Shown here in pieces: positions 39,313 through 48,703 of a stretch of 64,000 bases of DNA. Numbering within the stretch: the first letter of the stretch is position 1; the number at the start of each line of letters is the position of its first letter. The position numbers were made by a program, and so were the translations under genes. This stretch comes from Chryseobacterium antibioticum. GTDB lineage: Bacteria > Bacteroidota > Bacteroidia > Flavobacteriales > Weeksellaceae. Below the pieces are notes generated by a model, which was not told where the DNA came from, searched no databases, and saw only the letters and a list, made by a program, of their open reading frames with translations. The stretch covers positions 124,001-188,000 of the forward strand of contig NZ_JABBGI010000004.1 of the NCBI RefSeq assembly GCF_012927325.1, read 5' to 3'.

Positions 39313-39912
39313 TTAATAACCCGATATGATTGACCATGGTGACGCAGCATCACCAGTATACAGAAGAATATTTCCTTGTCCGCTCACTAACCGGTTATTT
39401 GCCGTTTCTCTTGGTATTGGGCTGAGCTGAACATCTGCAGATCCAATAACAGAAACATATAGTCTTTTACCGATGGATATACCTGCGGTGGGTAACGTTA
39501 AAGTAGTTCCTACAGTGTTATTAGAATATAAAATAATATCGTCGGTTGCCAGTGCTGTATAGTTTCCTGTCTGACTGGTGACATTCATTGCGGGAGCAGC
39601 TGTTGTGGCGCCTCCGGCTTTCACCCATTTTAATCCGTCATTATAATATAATGCAGGGACTACGTCAGAAACTGTTGCTGTATTATATACCAACATTCCA
39701 GCAACATGAGCACTCAGTGGAGCTGGGCTTGCTGTAGATGTTAAGGCAACCCGCGGGTTCAACAATCCTTTGGTGGCAGAAAATAGATCTAATACTGCAT
39801 TAGGATTTGGTGTTGAGGTATTGATCCCTACATTCCCCGTCTGGGAAAAAGCATAAGTAGATAAAAATAATGCAAATGCTGGTAAAACATTTTTTTTCAT
39901 AAGTGTATTCAT
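39313..39912 (-). CDS. Fibre-like secreted protein
   Basis: About 199 residues from ATG at 39912, or 195 from 39900. The leader is MKKNVLPAFALFLSTYAFSQ followed by TGNVGINTSTPNPNAVLDLF and GLLNPRVALTSTASPAPLSA. A compact beta-rich C-terminus (IILYSNNTVGTTLTLPTAG, NNRLVSGQGNILLYTGDAA) follows. It is the first gene of a two-gene minus-strand unit with 38216-39286. The exported role is unknown. Confidence 0.72.
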   Translation of the reverse strand: MNTLMKKNVLPAFALFLSTYAFSQTGNVGINTSTPNPNAVLDLFSATKGLLNPRVALTSTASPAPLSAHVAGMLVYNTATVSDVVPALYYNDGLKWVKAGGATTAAPAMNVTSQTGNYTALATDDIILYSNNTVGTTLTLPTAGISIGKRLYVSVIGSADVQLSPIPRETANNRLVSGQGNILLYTGDAASPWSIISGY

Positions 39913-39942
39913 AATTTGATAGTCTGTATTTTTATGACGCAA

Positions 39943-40388
39943 ATATATAATGGGTGATAAATTTGCACATCAAATAATGCTACATATTGAGTACACATTC
40001 GCAAAATGAAGCACATAGATAGATACTCATCAGATGCTTTATTCATTTTATTAGTCAGTTAAAGGCGATTTTTTCGACACCTGCTTAAGAAATAATTAAC
40101 AATTCAGAAGGGCTATTTATACACCAGATCTGTATATAAGGCATGTGAAAAAAAATATTTTTTTTCTATTCTGTTATTTGCCTCTATTTTAATTACTTTT
40201 TAAATTAAAATAGCCTTATTAAGTTAGACTTAGTATTTATATGATTATTAACAGGATTTGACTTGTTATGTATCTAATAAGTATGTCTTTTTATCCAAAA
40301 AACAAAAATCATTGTTTCCTTTGCACTCTGAGAATTTTTAAAATTCTCTGCACTTCTTTTGATTAAAAACAAAAATAATGTTAAAAAA
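39943..40388. promoter_or_regulatory. Divergent intergenic region between fibre genes
   Basis: No gene is seen in about 445 bp. TATCTAATAAGTA at 40271-40283 resembles the core of the shared cassette motif (TATCTGATAAGTA) and lies about 105 bp before the plus-strand fibre gene. The rest shows no clear relation to the cassettes. Confidence 0.45.
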
Positions 40389-42647
40389 ATGAAAAAAGTA
40401 TTACAGGTTTTAGCCGTCTTATGCATAGAGATAGCGTACGGACAATTAGGCGTTAATACGCTTACCCCTCAGGCCACTTTAGATGTGACAAGTTCTCCCA
40501 ACAAAAATGTCCCAGATGGCATTATTGCTCCCCGTGCAACAGGGGACCAGATAAGAGCCAATGATCTTTTGTATGCTGCACCGCAAAGAGGAGCAATCGT
40601 GTATGCTACTGCTGCGGTAACTGCCCCGTCTCCGAAAACAGTAAACATTACAGCTGTGGGGTATTATTATTTTGACGGAACTATATGGAAAAAATTTTCA
40701 GGAAGTGAAACACTTACTTCTTTGACACTCAATGTACCTAATTCTACCTTGGATTACAAAGATGAAAATGGAAGTACTAATACTATTAATATTTCTCCAC
40801 TGGTAAAAGAACCCTGGTATAAACAATCCACCACCGAGCAGGCCACCTCCAATACAGAACCGATCTACCAGATGGGAAATGTAGCAATTGGTTCGATTGC
40901 ACCCACTGCAAAGCTTGATGTGAACGGTGGGGTAAGGATAAGAAATATTGATGATGCATCATCCATTGCCAATAAAACAGTATTATTAGCCGATCCTAAT
41001 GGTTTTGTGCAGGAAATCCCTTCAACAGATATTGTAAAAGAACCCTGGTATAAGCAATCCACCACCGAGCAGGCAACCTCCAATACAGAACCGATCTACC
41101 AGATGGGAAATGTAGCAATTGGTTCGATTGCACCCACTGCAAAGCTTGATGTGAACGGTGGGGTAAGGATAAGAAATATTGATGATGCATCATCCATTGC
41201 CAATAAAACAGTATTATTAGCCGATCCTAATGGTTTTGTGCAGGAAATCCCTTCAACAGATATTGTAAAAGAACCTTGGTATAAGCAATCCACAACAGAG
41301 CAGGCCACTTCCAATACAGAGCCGATCTACCAGATGGGAAATGTAGCAATTGGTTCGATTGCACCCACTGCAAAGCTCGATGTGAATGGTGGGGTGAGGA
41401 TAAGAAGTATGGATAATGTAACCTCCATTGCCAATAAAACAGTATTATTGGCAGATCCCAATGGCTTTGTGCAGGAAATCCCTTCAACAAGTATTGTAAA
41501 GGAACCCTGGTATAAGCAATCCACCACCGAGCAGGCCACCTCCAATACAGAGCCGATCTACCAGATGGGACCCGTAGCAATTGGTTCCATGGCACCCACT
41601 GCAAAGCTCGATGTGAATGGTGGGGTAAGGATAAGAAGTATGGATAATGTAACCTCCATTGCCAATAAAACAGTATTATTGGCAGATCCCAATGGCTTTG
41701 TGCAGGAAATCCCTTCAACAAGTATTGTAAAGGAACCCTGGTATAAGCAATCCACCACCGAGCAGGCCACCTCCAATACAGAACCGATCTACCAGATGGG
41801 AAATGTAGCAATTGGTTCCATGGCACCCACTGCAAAGCTCGATGTGAATGGTGGGGTAAGGATAAGAAGTATGGATAATGTAACCTCTATTGCTAATAAA
41901 ACAGTATTATTGGCAGATCCCAATGGCTTTGTGCAGGAAATCCCTTCAACAGATATTGTAAAAGAACCCTGGTATAAGCAATCCACCACCGAGCAGGCCA
42001 CCTCCAATACAGAACCGATCTACCAGATGGGAAATGTAGCAATTGGTTCGATTGCACCCACTGCAAAGCTCGATGTGAACGGTGGGGTGAGGATAAGAAG
42101 TATTGATGATATAGCTTCTGTAAATAATGAGAAAGTGGTGATGTCAGATTCTAACGGTTTTGTAAAAGAAATCACCGTAGATAATTTTTTGAAAAGTGTG
42201 AGCATTCCCATTAATGCACTTAACCGGACGCAGGATACAGATTTGGCACCCGTTCTTCAGGGAAATTTAACATATAACAGAATGAAATTCCAAACTTCTA
42301 ATATTGAGAATACGGTAATAGGAAATTGGGACAATTCACAAAATGTGTATTTTGTAAAAAAGAAAGGGGTTTATGTAATTACATCCAGTATAAGGCACCA
42401 TAATGTATCGGCTAACTATCCAGGGGATAACAATAGGGGGGTTTCGATAAGAATAGCGTTAAATGGTGTAGCTGTTTATCAGCAAGAGGGACTCAGATTT
42501 ACTAATAATGATAGTATTGCAAGCGGCAACTTTACTGCTATTTTGAATCCGGGAGATTATATATATGTAGATAGTATAGCAGCATGGAACACCACCTATC
42601 AGCAAAGCAGGAGGGCATACCTTCATATTACCTATACATCATTATAA
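40389..42647 (+). CDS. Fibre-like secreted protein with six near-identical 77-residue repeats
   Basis: About 752 residues from ATG at 40389; a TTG at 40359 is less likely because it would put ten charged residues before the signal peptide. After the leader (MKKVLQVLAVLCIEIAYGQ, LGVNTLTPQATLDVTSSPN) comes a GAIVYATAAV..GYYYFDGTIW block. Six tandem 77-residue repeats follow (EPWYKQSTTEQATSNTEPIY, MGNVAIGSIAPTAKLDVNGG, VRIRNIDD). A C-terminal jelly-roll-like domain of about 145 residues (NTVIGNWDNSQNVYFVKKKG, YVITSSIRHHNV, ILNPGDYIYVDSI) resembles C1q/TNF folds. The repeats probably form an extendable stalk. A terminator follows at 42745. Confidence 0.78.
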   Translation: MKKVLQVLAVLCIEIAYGQLGVNTLTPQATLDVTSSPNKNVPDGIIAPRATGDQIRANDLLYAAPQRGAIVYATAAVTAPSPKTVNITAVGYYYFDGTIWKKFSGSETLTSLTLNVPNSTLDYKDENGSTNTINISPLVKEPWYKQSTTEQATSNTEPIYQMGNVAIGSIAPTAKLDVNGGVRIRNIDDASSIANKTVLLADPNGFVQEIPSTDIVKEPWYKQSTTEQATSNTEPIYQMGNVAIGSIAPTAKLDVNGGVRIRNIDDASSIANKTVLLADPNGFVQEIPSTDIVKEPWYKQSTTEQATSNTEPIYQMGNVAIGSIAPTAKLDVNGGVRIRSMDNVTSIANKTVLLADPNGFVQEIPSTSIVKEPWYKQSTTEQATSNTEPIYQMGPVAIGSMAPTAKLDVNGGVRIRSMDNVTSIANKTVLLADPNGFVQEIPSTSIVKEPWYKQSTTEQATSNTEPIYQMGNVAIGSMAPTAKLDVNGGVRIRSMDNVTSIANKTVLLADPNGFVQEIPSTDIVKEPWYKQSTTEQATSNTEPIYQMGNVAIGSIAPTAKLDVNGGVRIRSIDDIASVNNEKVVMSDSNGFVKEITVDNFLKSVSIPINALNRTQDTDLAPVLQGNLTYNRMKFQTSNIENTVIGNWDNSQNVYFVKKKGVYVITSSIRHHNVSANYPGDNNRGVSIRIALNGVAVYQQEGLRFTNNDSIASGNFTAILNPGDYIYVDSIAAWNTTYQQSRRAYLHITYTSL
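40803..42188 (+). repeat. Six tandem 231-bp repeats
   Basis: Units start at 40803, 41034, 41265, 41496, 41727 and 41958. The first two are almost base-identical and so are the middle ones. The sixth diverges in its last third. The period is 77 codons, so gain or loss of a unit keeps the frame. Confidence 0.95.
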
Positions 42648-42744
42648 CAAACATTTAATACAATCAGGATAGTTATAAGGTACTTCATGTACTGATAAGA
42701 CTAAAAGTGTAAAATAATGATAATTGATTATTAGATTTTTATTC

Positions 42745-42769
42745 AAAGGACTATTCTCAATAGTCCTTT
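42745..42769 (+). terminator. Terminator after the repeat fibre gene
   Basis: AAAGGACTA/TAGTCCTTT stem, short loop, then a T-rich tail. Confidence 0.85.
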
Positions 42770-42879
42770 TCTTTATACTCTCGTATAGAGTACATAAGTC
42801 TATTATAGCCTGATTCTGTGAGAACTACATTTATTTTTATAGTATATATATTGTCATCAGTATTTTTGACGGCCAAAAA

Positions 42880-43391
42880 AATATACTCTGAAAAAGTTAG
42901 ATAATTTGCCGGAGCAACAATTGCGTGCTCCTGAAGTGGAATATAATTACGGAAAATTGATAGATATCCAGTAAAGATTTATCAATTCGGCAGAAAAAAT
43001 AAACTATAAAAAAGGGGTTGTTAAAGGATATATAAATATTGCGACTTACCTGTATGAAACCAATAAGATCAAGGAAAGCCTGGACTAACTGAATTTTGGA
43101 GAAAAGAAAAATAGCAAACTGAAAGGTAGTGCCCCGACATTTCTGACAAGGTATTAGGAGACTTATCCATAAATTTTGTAAAAAATTGCGTCTTATCAAC
43201 AATGAACTTGTCAATAGTGAATTACGGTTTTGCGCATTATTATCTCTTAACTTTCAAATAAGGACATTGCAGAATATACGTTTACCTCTTATAGAACCGT
43301 AGAGACCAGAAAATCCATGATTAGAAAAAAATTGAACCTTTCTTCAAAAGAAGATTTATATATCTGGATGTCAAATCTTAATAAGAAATAA
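42880..43391 (+). pseudogene. TPR-HTH regulator, decayed
   Basis: Pieces in several frames read YNYGKLIDIQ, NYKKGVVKGYINIATYLYET, NKIKESLD, ELRFCALLSLNF, then after a one-base loss NKDIAEYTFTSYRTVETRKS and KLNLSSKEDLYIWMSNLNKK-stop. This matches the TPR and HTH parts of the intact regulator at 48704-50179. Most of the sensor part is missing. Confidence 0.78.
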
Positions 43392-43693
43392 ATAATTGGC
43401 AAATCTAAATGTAAAGAAAAAAACATTTGTACATACAAAGACATTTCAATGTGAAAGGCCTTTTAAATACTGTTTAATTAACGTTTAAAGTTTAATGAGA
43501 ATTTGAAGACAAAATATAAAATATAGAAGGAATTTGGACATTTCCAACCCCTTTTCTGTTACACATCATTAATTATCAAAGAATAAATGAAGTTTCCCTA
43601 AAAGGCTGTTCCAATAAAAAATCTATGAGCCAAATAATCGAAATCACGAGTTTATTATATGCTCACAAAGGAAATGCCCGAAATCACATCCGA
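43392..43693. other. Noncoding stretch before a regulator-tail relic
   Basis: No gene is seen. The last 100 bp (AGGCTGTTCCAATAAAAAAT and onward) match the sequence before the regulator tails at 18640 and 50650. Confidence 0.5.
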
Positions 43694-43752
43694 AAAAATT
43701 AGATATCCCTTTCGATCAGGATATTAATGTCTGGATTAAATCAATAAAATAA
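43694..43752 (+). pseudogene. C-terminal tail of a TPR-HTH regulator (relic)
   Basis: KKLDIPFDQDINVWIKSIK-stop, the same tail as at 18706 and 50866. It directly precedes a promoter cassette and an intact fibre gene. Confidence 0.72.
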
Positions 43753-43980
43753 ATACTCACTTTATACTTTTTTGAAAGTTCATAAAAATACCCTTTGTGA
43801 TGTGTGTCTTATTTTTCTTTATTTGAGGGAGCGAATCTTTTAATATTAAATTATATCTATTTAGTAATCAATAAATTAAATTAATAAAACTATAAAAGAG
43901 TATCTGATGAGTACCCGTATTTTGTGTTGTTTTTGATTATTTTTTATCTCTTTGAGGAAGAAATTTTAAAACAAATAAGG
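43753..43980 (+). promoter_or_regulatory. Shared promoter cassette, copy at an intact fibre gene
   Basis: It contains GAGTATCTGATGAGTACCC (43898-43916) and TATTTTG (43918-43924), about 55 bp before ATG. Here the two outer bases of the symmetric motif changed on both sides (AGGTA to GAGTA, TACCT to TACCC), but the core TATCTGAT-AGTACC is kept. Confidence 0.68.
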
Positions 43981-45108
43981 ATGAAAAAGTTTTTTACGAT
44001 TGCAGCTATGGCTTTTACAGCAGTTTCTTTCGCTCAAACAGGAAATGTAGGGATTAATACTTCGACACCCAATGTCAATGCAGTATTGGATATTGTTTCC
44101 ACAAACAAAGGGCTTCTGCCTCCTCGTGTAGCTTTAACTGCGACCAACTCTCCTGCCCCGCTTGGCGGCAATGTTCAGGGGATGGTGGTATATAATACGG
44201 CAACAGCCGGTACGGCACCCAATAATGTAGTACCCGGATTGTATTATAACAATGGTACAATTTGGGTCCCGACTACTGATTCTAATGCAGTAACCAGTGT
44301 CTCAAACACTTCTGCAGGCAATAACTTAAGTACTACCGTTAATGGAATTACGGGTGCAACTGTACCTATGGTGAATTCTAATGCAGTAAGTGCAACGAAT
44401 GGTAATTTAATATCAACAGTAAACGGAGTTGCAAGTACACCGGCAGTACCTGTTTTAATAGCTGCAAGTAATGGCCTAACAGCCACTAATGGCGACGTTA
44501 AACTGGGAGGCACCCTATCTCAGCCTACCAACATAGCTGCATCGGCAGCCAATACACTTACATTAAGCGGCTTGCAAGGTTCAGCCGCCAAGACAGGAAC
44601 CCTTGTAGCCGATGGATCCGGTATTGTAAGGCTTCAAGATAGAAGCACACTAAGTGCGGTAAGAGTCGATGGAAACCTAACAATTACAGGAGCAGAAAAT
44701 AATTTATTTTTTTATACTAATAAAAGTGGTACGGCAATAAATGAGGATCTTGATAATCTGAACGAATTTAGCGGGAATACTTTTACAGCATCTCAATCGG
44801 GTTTATATAGGGTACAGATTAATAGCAGGTACGATCAGCATACTAATGCTGTTGATAGTGGTGATGGCTACGTTGGTTGTCTTAGGTTGATGGCTGGAAA
44901 TGGACCTTTTGCTGGACAATACGGACCTTTTTTCTGTGGAAAAGTTCCTATAGTGGAAGTTGGAGGAACTTTCGTGCCAATTGGTGTCCCTAAGACAGAT
45001 TTGGTGAAATTAAATGCCGGACAGGTAGTACAATTCCAGATATTGGTATATGGTGCTACAACTAACGTAACAGTATATTACGAAATTCTTATTGAGCGAA
45101 TTGATTAA
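43981..45108 (+). CDS. Fibre-like secreted protein with C1q-like C-terminus
   Basis: 375 residues from ATG at 43981, preceded by AATAAGG. A more upstream in-frame start would put 19 residues before the signal peptide and lies in the promoter region. The leader is MKKFFTIAAMAFTAVSFAQ, then TGNVGINTSTPNVNAVLDIV, the GMVVYNTATAG..PGLYYNNGTIW block, and SNTSAGNNLSTTVNGITGA repeats. The C-terminal domain of about 135 residues (NLFFYTNKSGTAINEDLDNL, QSGLYRVQINSRYDQ, VVQFQILVYGATTNVTVYYE) resembles a C1q/TNF jelly roll. The same domain ends the next gene, so the pair are tandem paralogues. Confidence 0.78.
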   Translation: MKKFFTIAAMAFTAVSFAQTGNVGINTSTPNVNAVLDIVSTNKGLLPPRVALTATNSPAPLGGNVQGMVVYNTATAGTAPNNVVPGLYYNNGTIWVPTTDSNAVTSVSNTSAGNNLSTTVNGITGATVPMVNSNAVSATNGNLISTVNGVASTPAVPVLIAASNGLTATNGDVKLGGTLSQPTNIAASAANTLTLSGLQGSAAKTGTLVADGSGIVRLQDRSTLSAVRVDGNLTITGAENNLFFYTNKSGTAINEDLDNLNEFSGNTFTASQSGLYRVQINSRYDQHTNAVDSGDGYVGCLRLMAGNGPFAGQYGPFFCGKVPIVEVGGTFVPIGVPKTDLVKLNAGQVVQFQILVYGATTNVTVYYEILIERID

Positions 45109-45140
45109 AATTTAGTAAGTCCAACTATCACAAGTAGATT

Positions 45141-45440
45141 TTATACCATATTGTCTCTTATTTTCTATAAACGAAACACATTTTTTATATACAATACTAA
45201 GCTATGCAATTGTCTTAACCTCTGGAGAGATAGAAAATAGTGAAGGTGTACACTGTTTTGTGACTTTTATAACGAAGCTTAAGCAGGCGAAAAAGCTCCG
45301 TAACTTTTGAAAGGGTAAAAGCAGAATACAATAAAAACTGTCAAAGTTGTGAAGCTTTGGCAGTTTTCTATACCTGAAATTACAAGCCATAAAAACCTAT
45401 TGGGATTTCAAAAAAATACTGCCTTATAGGTTATAACCGA
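45141..45440 (+). repeat. Intergenic hairpin cassette, copy B
   Basis: It matches copies A and C from TTATTTTCTATAAACGAAAC onward. The first stem has one mismatch (ACGAAGCTT/AAGCTCCGT). The second hairpin reads CTGTCAAAG/CTTTGGCAG. In this copy the cassette leads straight into another fibre gene, without HTH genes between. Confidence 0.75.
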
Positions 45441-45460
45441 AGAAGAAAAAATTAAAAACA

Positions 45461-47233
45461 GTGAAAAAATATTTTACAATTACAGCTTTGGCTTTTGCTA
45501 CAGTTTCTTTCGCTCAAACGGGTAATGTAGGGATAAACACCCCAACGCCCAATGCCAATGCAGCATTGGATATTGTTTCCACAAACAAAGGGCTATTGCC
45601 TCCACGTGTAGCTTTAACTGCTACTAACTCTCCTGCACCGCTTGCCAGCAATGTTGCAGGGATGGTGGTGTATAATACGGCAACAGCCGGTACTGCGCCC
45701 AATAATGTAGTACCCGGATTGTATTATAACAATGGTACAATTTGGGTACCTACTACTGATACAGCACCCGCAACCAGTGTCTTAAATACTTCTGCAGGTA
45801 ATAATTTAAGCACGACCGTTAATGGGATTACAGGAACAGCCGTTCCAATGGTAAATAGTATATCAAACACATTTACTCCGGCCACAGCACTATTATCAAC
45901 TACAGTAAATGGAGTTGCAGGAACCACTGTTGATTTATCCTCATTGAAAGTAGAACCATGGTCCAACCAAGCAACCAATACGCAAGCAACTGCCAATACA
46001 CAGAATATTTACCAGATGGGAAATGTAGGAATTAATACTACAGCTCCATCATCAAGCTTAGATGTAAAGGGAGCCAATAATCAACCTGCAACTACTGGAA
46101 CGACTACTAATGCAACCATACGAATGGAGGGAAGCAGCAATCATGTACTAGATATGGGAACCTTTGCCACCGCCCCTTATGGAAGTTATCTGCAAAGTAC
46201 GGAAAAAGGAAATTTAGCGACTATTTTACCATTAAGTTTTAACCCTAATGGTGGAAATGTTGGAATTAATAATGCGACCCCAACTGAAGCATTAGATGTT
46301 GGCTTAGGAAATCTTCGTGTCCGTAATATTAATACGAACACCGGTACAGCAGCAGACAGGCTTGTAGTAGCCGATGCAACGGGTGTTTTTAAAACGGTTG
46401 CAGCACCATCCAATGCGGTAACCAGTGTCTCAAATACTTCTGCGGGCAATAACTTAAGTACCACCGTTAATGGAATTACCGGTGCTGCTGTACCCATGAT
46501 AAATTCTAATGCATTAAGTGCAACCAATGGTAATTTAGTATCAACAGTAAACGGGGTTGCAAGTACACCGGCAGTACCTGTTTTAATAGCTGCAAGTAAT
46601 GGTTTAACAGCCACTAATGGTGATGTTAAACTGGGAGGTACCTTATCGCAGCCTACCAACATAGTTGCATCGGCAGCCAATACACTTTCAATCAATGGCT
46701 TGCAACCTTCAACGGGTAAAATAGCAACAATTGTAACCGATGCCGGTGGAACAATAAGGTATCAAGATGGAAGCTCAGTAAGTGCAGTAAGATTGAATGG
46801 AAACGTAATAACGACCAATGCAGAAAATAATATTTTTTTTTATTTGAATAAGACTGCTACACCAAATGAGGATTTGGATAATTTAAATGAATTTAGCGGT
46901 AGTACCTTTACAGCAAAAAGGGCCGGTTTGTATGCAGTAAATATTCACTTTAGGTATGATCAACACCCTAGTACTGTTGATGGTGGTGATGGTTATCTTG
47001 CCGCAGTTAGGGTGACTAAAGGACCTGCCGGTAGCACCACAATATACTCAGCTCAAGGTTATCTTAAAGTTGGCATAAATGAAGCTGGAGGAGGTTTCGC
47101 ACCAATTGCACTTCAAAGGAATGATTTGATAAAATTAGCTGCTGGGGAGGTTATTGAAATACAGACTCTTACATATGGCGCTACAACTAGTGTTACAGGA
47201 TACTACGAAGTCAGTATCTATCGCGTTGATTAA
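45461..47233 (+). CDS. Fibre-like secreted protein, long two-module form with C1q-like C-terminus
   Basis: 590 residues from a GTG start (GTGAAAAAATATTTTAC). The leader is MKKYFTITALAFATVSFAQ, then TGNVGINTPTPNANAALDIV and the GMVVYNTATAG block. A VEPWSNQATNTQATANTQNI module and NLRVRNINTNTGTAADRL follow, then a second SNTSAGNNLSTTVNGITGA module. The C-terminal jelly-roll-like domain (NIFFYLNKTATPNEDLDNLN, GYYEVSIYRVD) matches that of 43981-45108. The mixture of blocks from several paralogues suggests it was built by recombination between them. Confidence 0.78.
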   Translation: MKKYFTITALAFATVSFAQTGNVGINTPTPNANAALDIVSTNKGLLPPRVALTATNSPAPLASNVAGMVVYNTATAGTAPNNVVPGLYYNNGTIWVPTTDTAPATSVLNTSAGNNLSTTVNGITGTAVPMVNSISNTFTPATALLSTTVNGVAGTTVDLSSLKVEPWSNQATNTQATANTQNIYQMGNVGINTTAPSSSLDVKGANNQPATTGTTTNATIRMEGSSNHVLDMGTFATAPYGSYLQSTEKGNLATILPLSFNPNGGNVGINNATPTEALDVGLGNLRVRNINTNTGTAADRLVVADATGVFKTVAAPSNAVTSVSNTSAGNNLSTTVNGITGAAVPMINSNALSATNGNLVSTVNGVASTPAVPVLIAASNGLTATNGDVKLGGTLSQPTNIVASAANTLSINGLQPSTGKIATIVTDAGGTIRYQDGSSVSAVRLNGNVITTNAENNIFFYLNKTATPNEDLDNLNEFSGSTFTAKRAGLYAVNIHFRYDQHPSTVDGGDGYLAAVRVTKGPAGSTTIYSAQGYLKVGINEAGGGFAPIALQRNDLIKLAAGEVIEIQTLTYGATTSVTGYYEVSIYRVD

Positions 47234-47267
47234 AGTTTAGCAAGATCAAAATACCACAGGTAGATTC

Positions 47268-47605
47268 TATACAATATTTTCTCTTACCTGTTTTCTCTAT
47301 AAACGAAACACATTTTTTATATAAAATACTAAACTGTAAACCTGTCTTAACCTCGGGAGAGACAGGAAATAGTGAAGGTATACACTGTTTTGTAACTTTT
47401 ATAACGGAGCTTAAACAGGCGAAAAAGCTCCGTATTATTGAAAGGGTAAAAGCAGAATACAAATGATTATAAAGCTGTCAAAGTTTTAAAGCTTTGACAG
47501 CTTTATATACCCGAAGGTAATAGGGATATTAGAATCCATAAAAACAATTGGAGATTTCGAATAAAACAGCCTTACAGACCGGGAAAAAATAATAAAACAA
47601 AAATA
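47268..47605 (+). repeat. Intergenic hairpin cassette, copy C
   Basis: It contains a perfect ACGGAGCTT/AAGCTCCGT hairpin, then CTGTCAAAG/CTTTGACAG with a T-rich end, then the GATTTC leader. It is followed by the HTH gene at 47624, as copy A is by the HTH gene at 22352. Confidence 0.77.
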
Positions 47606-47623
47606 ACTTATCAATAAAAAAGT

Positions 47624-48058
47624 ATGGAAACGAATTTCAGAGATATTCATATCGGAAACTATATCAGAGAGCACGTAAAAAAGCATGAAATACCTCTTTT
47701 ACGCATCTGCAATTTCTTTAAAACTACCGAAGAAGAAATTATAAAAATGTATGAACAGGAAAGTCTCGATACCAACGTTCTTCTTAAGTGGAGCAAACTG
47801 TTGGAATATGATTTTTTCAGATTATATGTAACCCATCTTCTTTTGTATGACGGTATTTCCCATACAAAAAATAACAAAAAAGTGAGGGAGGCAGGAGAGA
47901 AAATGCTTTTCAGGAAAAATATATATAATCAGGAGATTAAAGAATTTTTGATAGAACTCATTACTTCCAATCAGAAAACGGTTGCTCAGGTAATTCAGGA
48001 ATATAATATTCCGAGAACCACCATATACAAGTGGATAAGAAAAGTAGAAAAAAATTAA
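47624..48058 (+). CDS. Small helix-turn-helix protein (paralogue of 22352-22795)
   Basis: 144 residues. The N-terminal half is nearly identical to its paralogue at 22352 and the middle differs. The C-terminal HTH reads VIQEYNIPRTTIYKWIRKV. It is the first gene of a run of three small genes followed by the TPR-HTH regulator. It is likely DNA-binding and may be derived from a transposase helper, but it has no catalytic domain. Confidence 0.7.
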   Translation: METNFRDIHIGNYIREHVKKHEIPLLRICNFFKTTEEEIIKMYEQESLDTNVLLKWSKLLEYDFFRLYVTHLLLYDGISHTKNNKKVREAGEKMLFRKNIYNQEIKEFLIELITSNQKTVAQVIQEYNIPRTTIYKWIRKVEKN

Positions 48059-48069
48059 TAATCAAATAG

Positions 48070-48309
48070 ATGAAAGGTAAAAGTGCCATTCCCGGTAATT
48101 TATTGGGAAGATCCAAAAAGGAAATATTAGAAATTCTTGGAGATGAGTTTAGCCCGTACTCTTCCGATGAATGGTTTTATATCAAAGAAAAGAGATGGTG
48201 GTATAAAAAATATCTGAAAATTTACTTTGATGAAAAAGAGCAAGTGGACAGGTTGGAAACCAAAACTAAATATACTTTTTTTTTAAATAAAAAAATCCAA
48301 AAATTATGA
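48070..48309 (+). CDS. Uncharacterised 79-residue protein
   Basis: Not recognised. It is basic and rich in aromatic residues: AIPGNLLGRSKKEILEILGD, then FYIKEKRWWYKKYLKIYFDE. There is no signal peptide or membrane segment. It starts 11 bp after the HTH gene, and its end overlaps the start of the next HTH gene by 4 bp (ATGA), which supports it being a real gene. It is absent from the parallel locus at 22.3-23.3 kb. Confidence 0.6.
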   Translation: MKGKSAIPGNLLGRSKKEILEILGDEFSPYSSDEWFYIKEKRWWYKKYLKIYFDEKEQVDRLETKTKYTFFLNKKIQKL

Positions 48310-48620
48310 AACCGAATTACCGTAAAATATATGAAGATTTGCTGATGGCGAAATATCCCGAAAAATTATATTTACTGGAAAATCTACAGGATCTAAGCTC
48401 TTCAATATCTATTATTAACATAGACGAAAGTCTTTCAATAAAGGATCTTCAGACGAATATAGAAAATCAAAGATCAAAAGCGTATGATAAAGAGAGTATT
48501 CAAAAAATCCTTACCTTTCAAAAGAAGGAACAGCTGAATAATTCGCAAGTCGCCATGAGATTCAACCTCAGCAGAAATACAGTTGCCAAATGGAAGAAAA
48601 TATTTGCTTCGGAATTTTAA
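48306..48620 (+). CDS. Small helix-turn-helix protein (paralogue of 22939-23274)
   Basis: 104 residues. The C-terminal HTH reads KEQLNNSQVAMRFNLSRNTVAKWKK, close to its paralogue at 22939. The N-terminal half has YRKIYEDLLMAKYPEKL. It overlaps the 79-residue gene by 4 bp and precedes the TPR-HTH regulator by 83 bp, so all four may be cotranscribed. Confidence 0.72.
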   Translation: MKPNYRKIYEDLLMAKYPEKLYLLENLQDLSSSISIINIDESLSIKDLQTNIENQRSKAYDKESIQKILTFQKKEQLNNSQVAMRFNLSRNTVAKWKKIFASEF

Positions 48621-48703
48621 AATTATCAATTGGAAAAAACATTCATATCATTTTTAAGTAATTCATATGCTAATTTTTAGTAATTTTAGATTATATTTTG
48701 AAG

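Noticed and set aside
40803..42188. Regular repeats considered as a CRISPR array
   Set aside because: The units are 231 bp, contiguous and coding, without unique spacers.
40865..42211. Several 72-residue and one 202-residue reading frames on the minus strand
   Set aside because: They repeat with the 231-bp period and are shadows of the tandem-repeat fibre gene on the plus strand.
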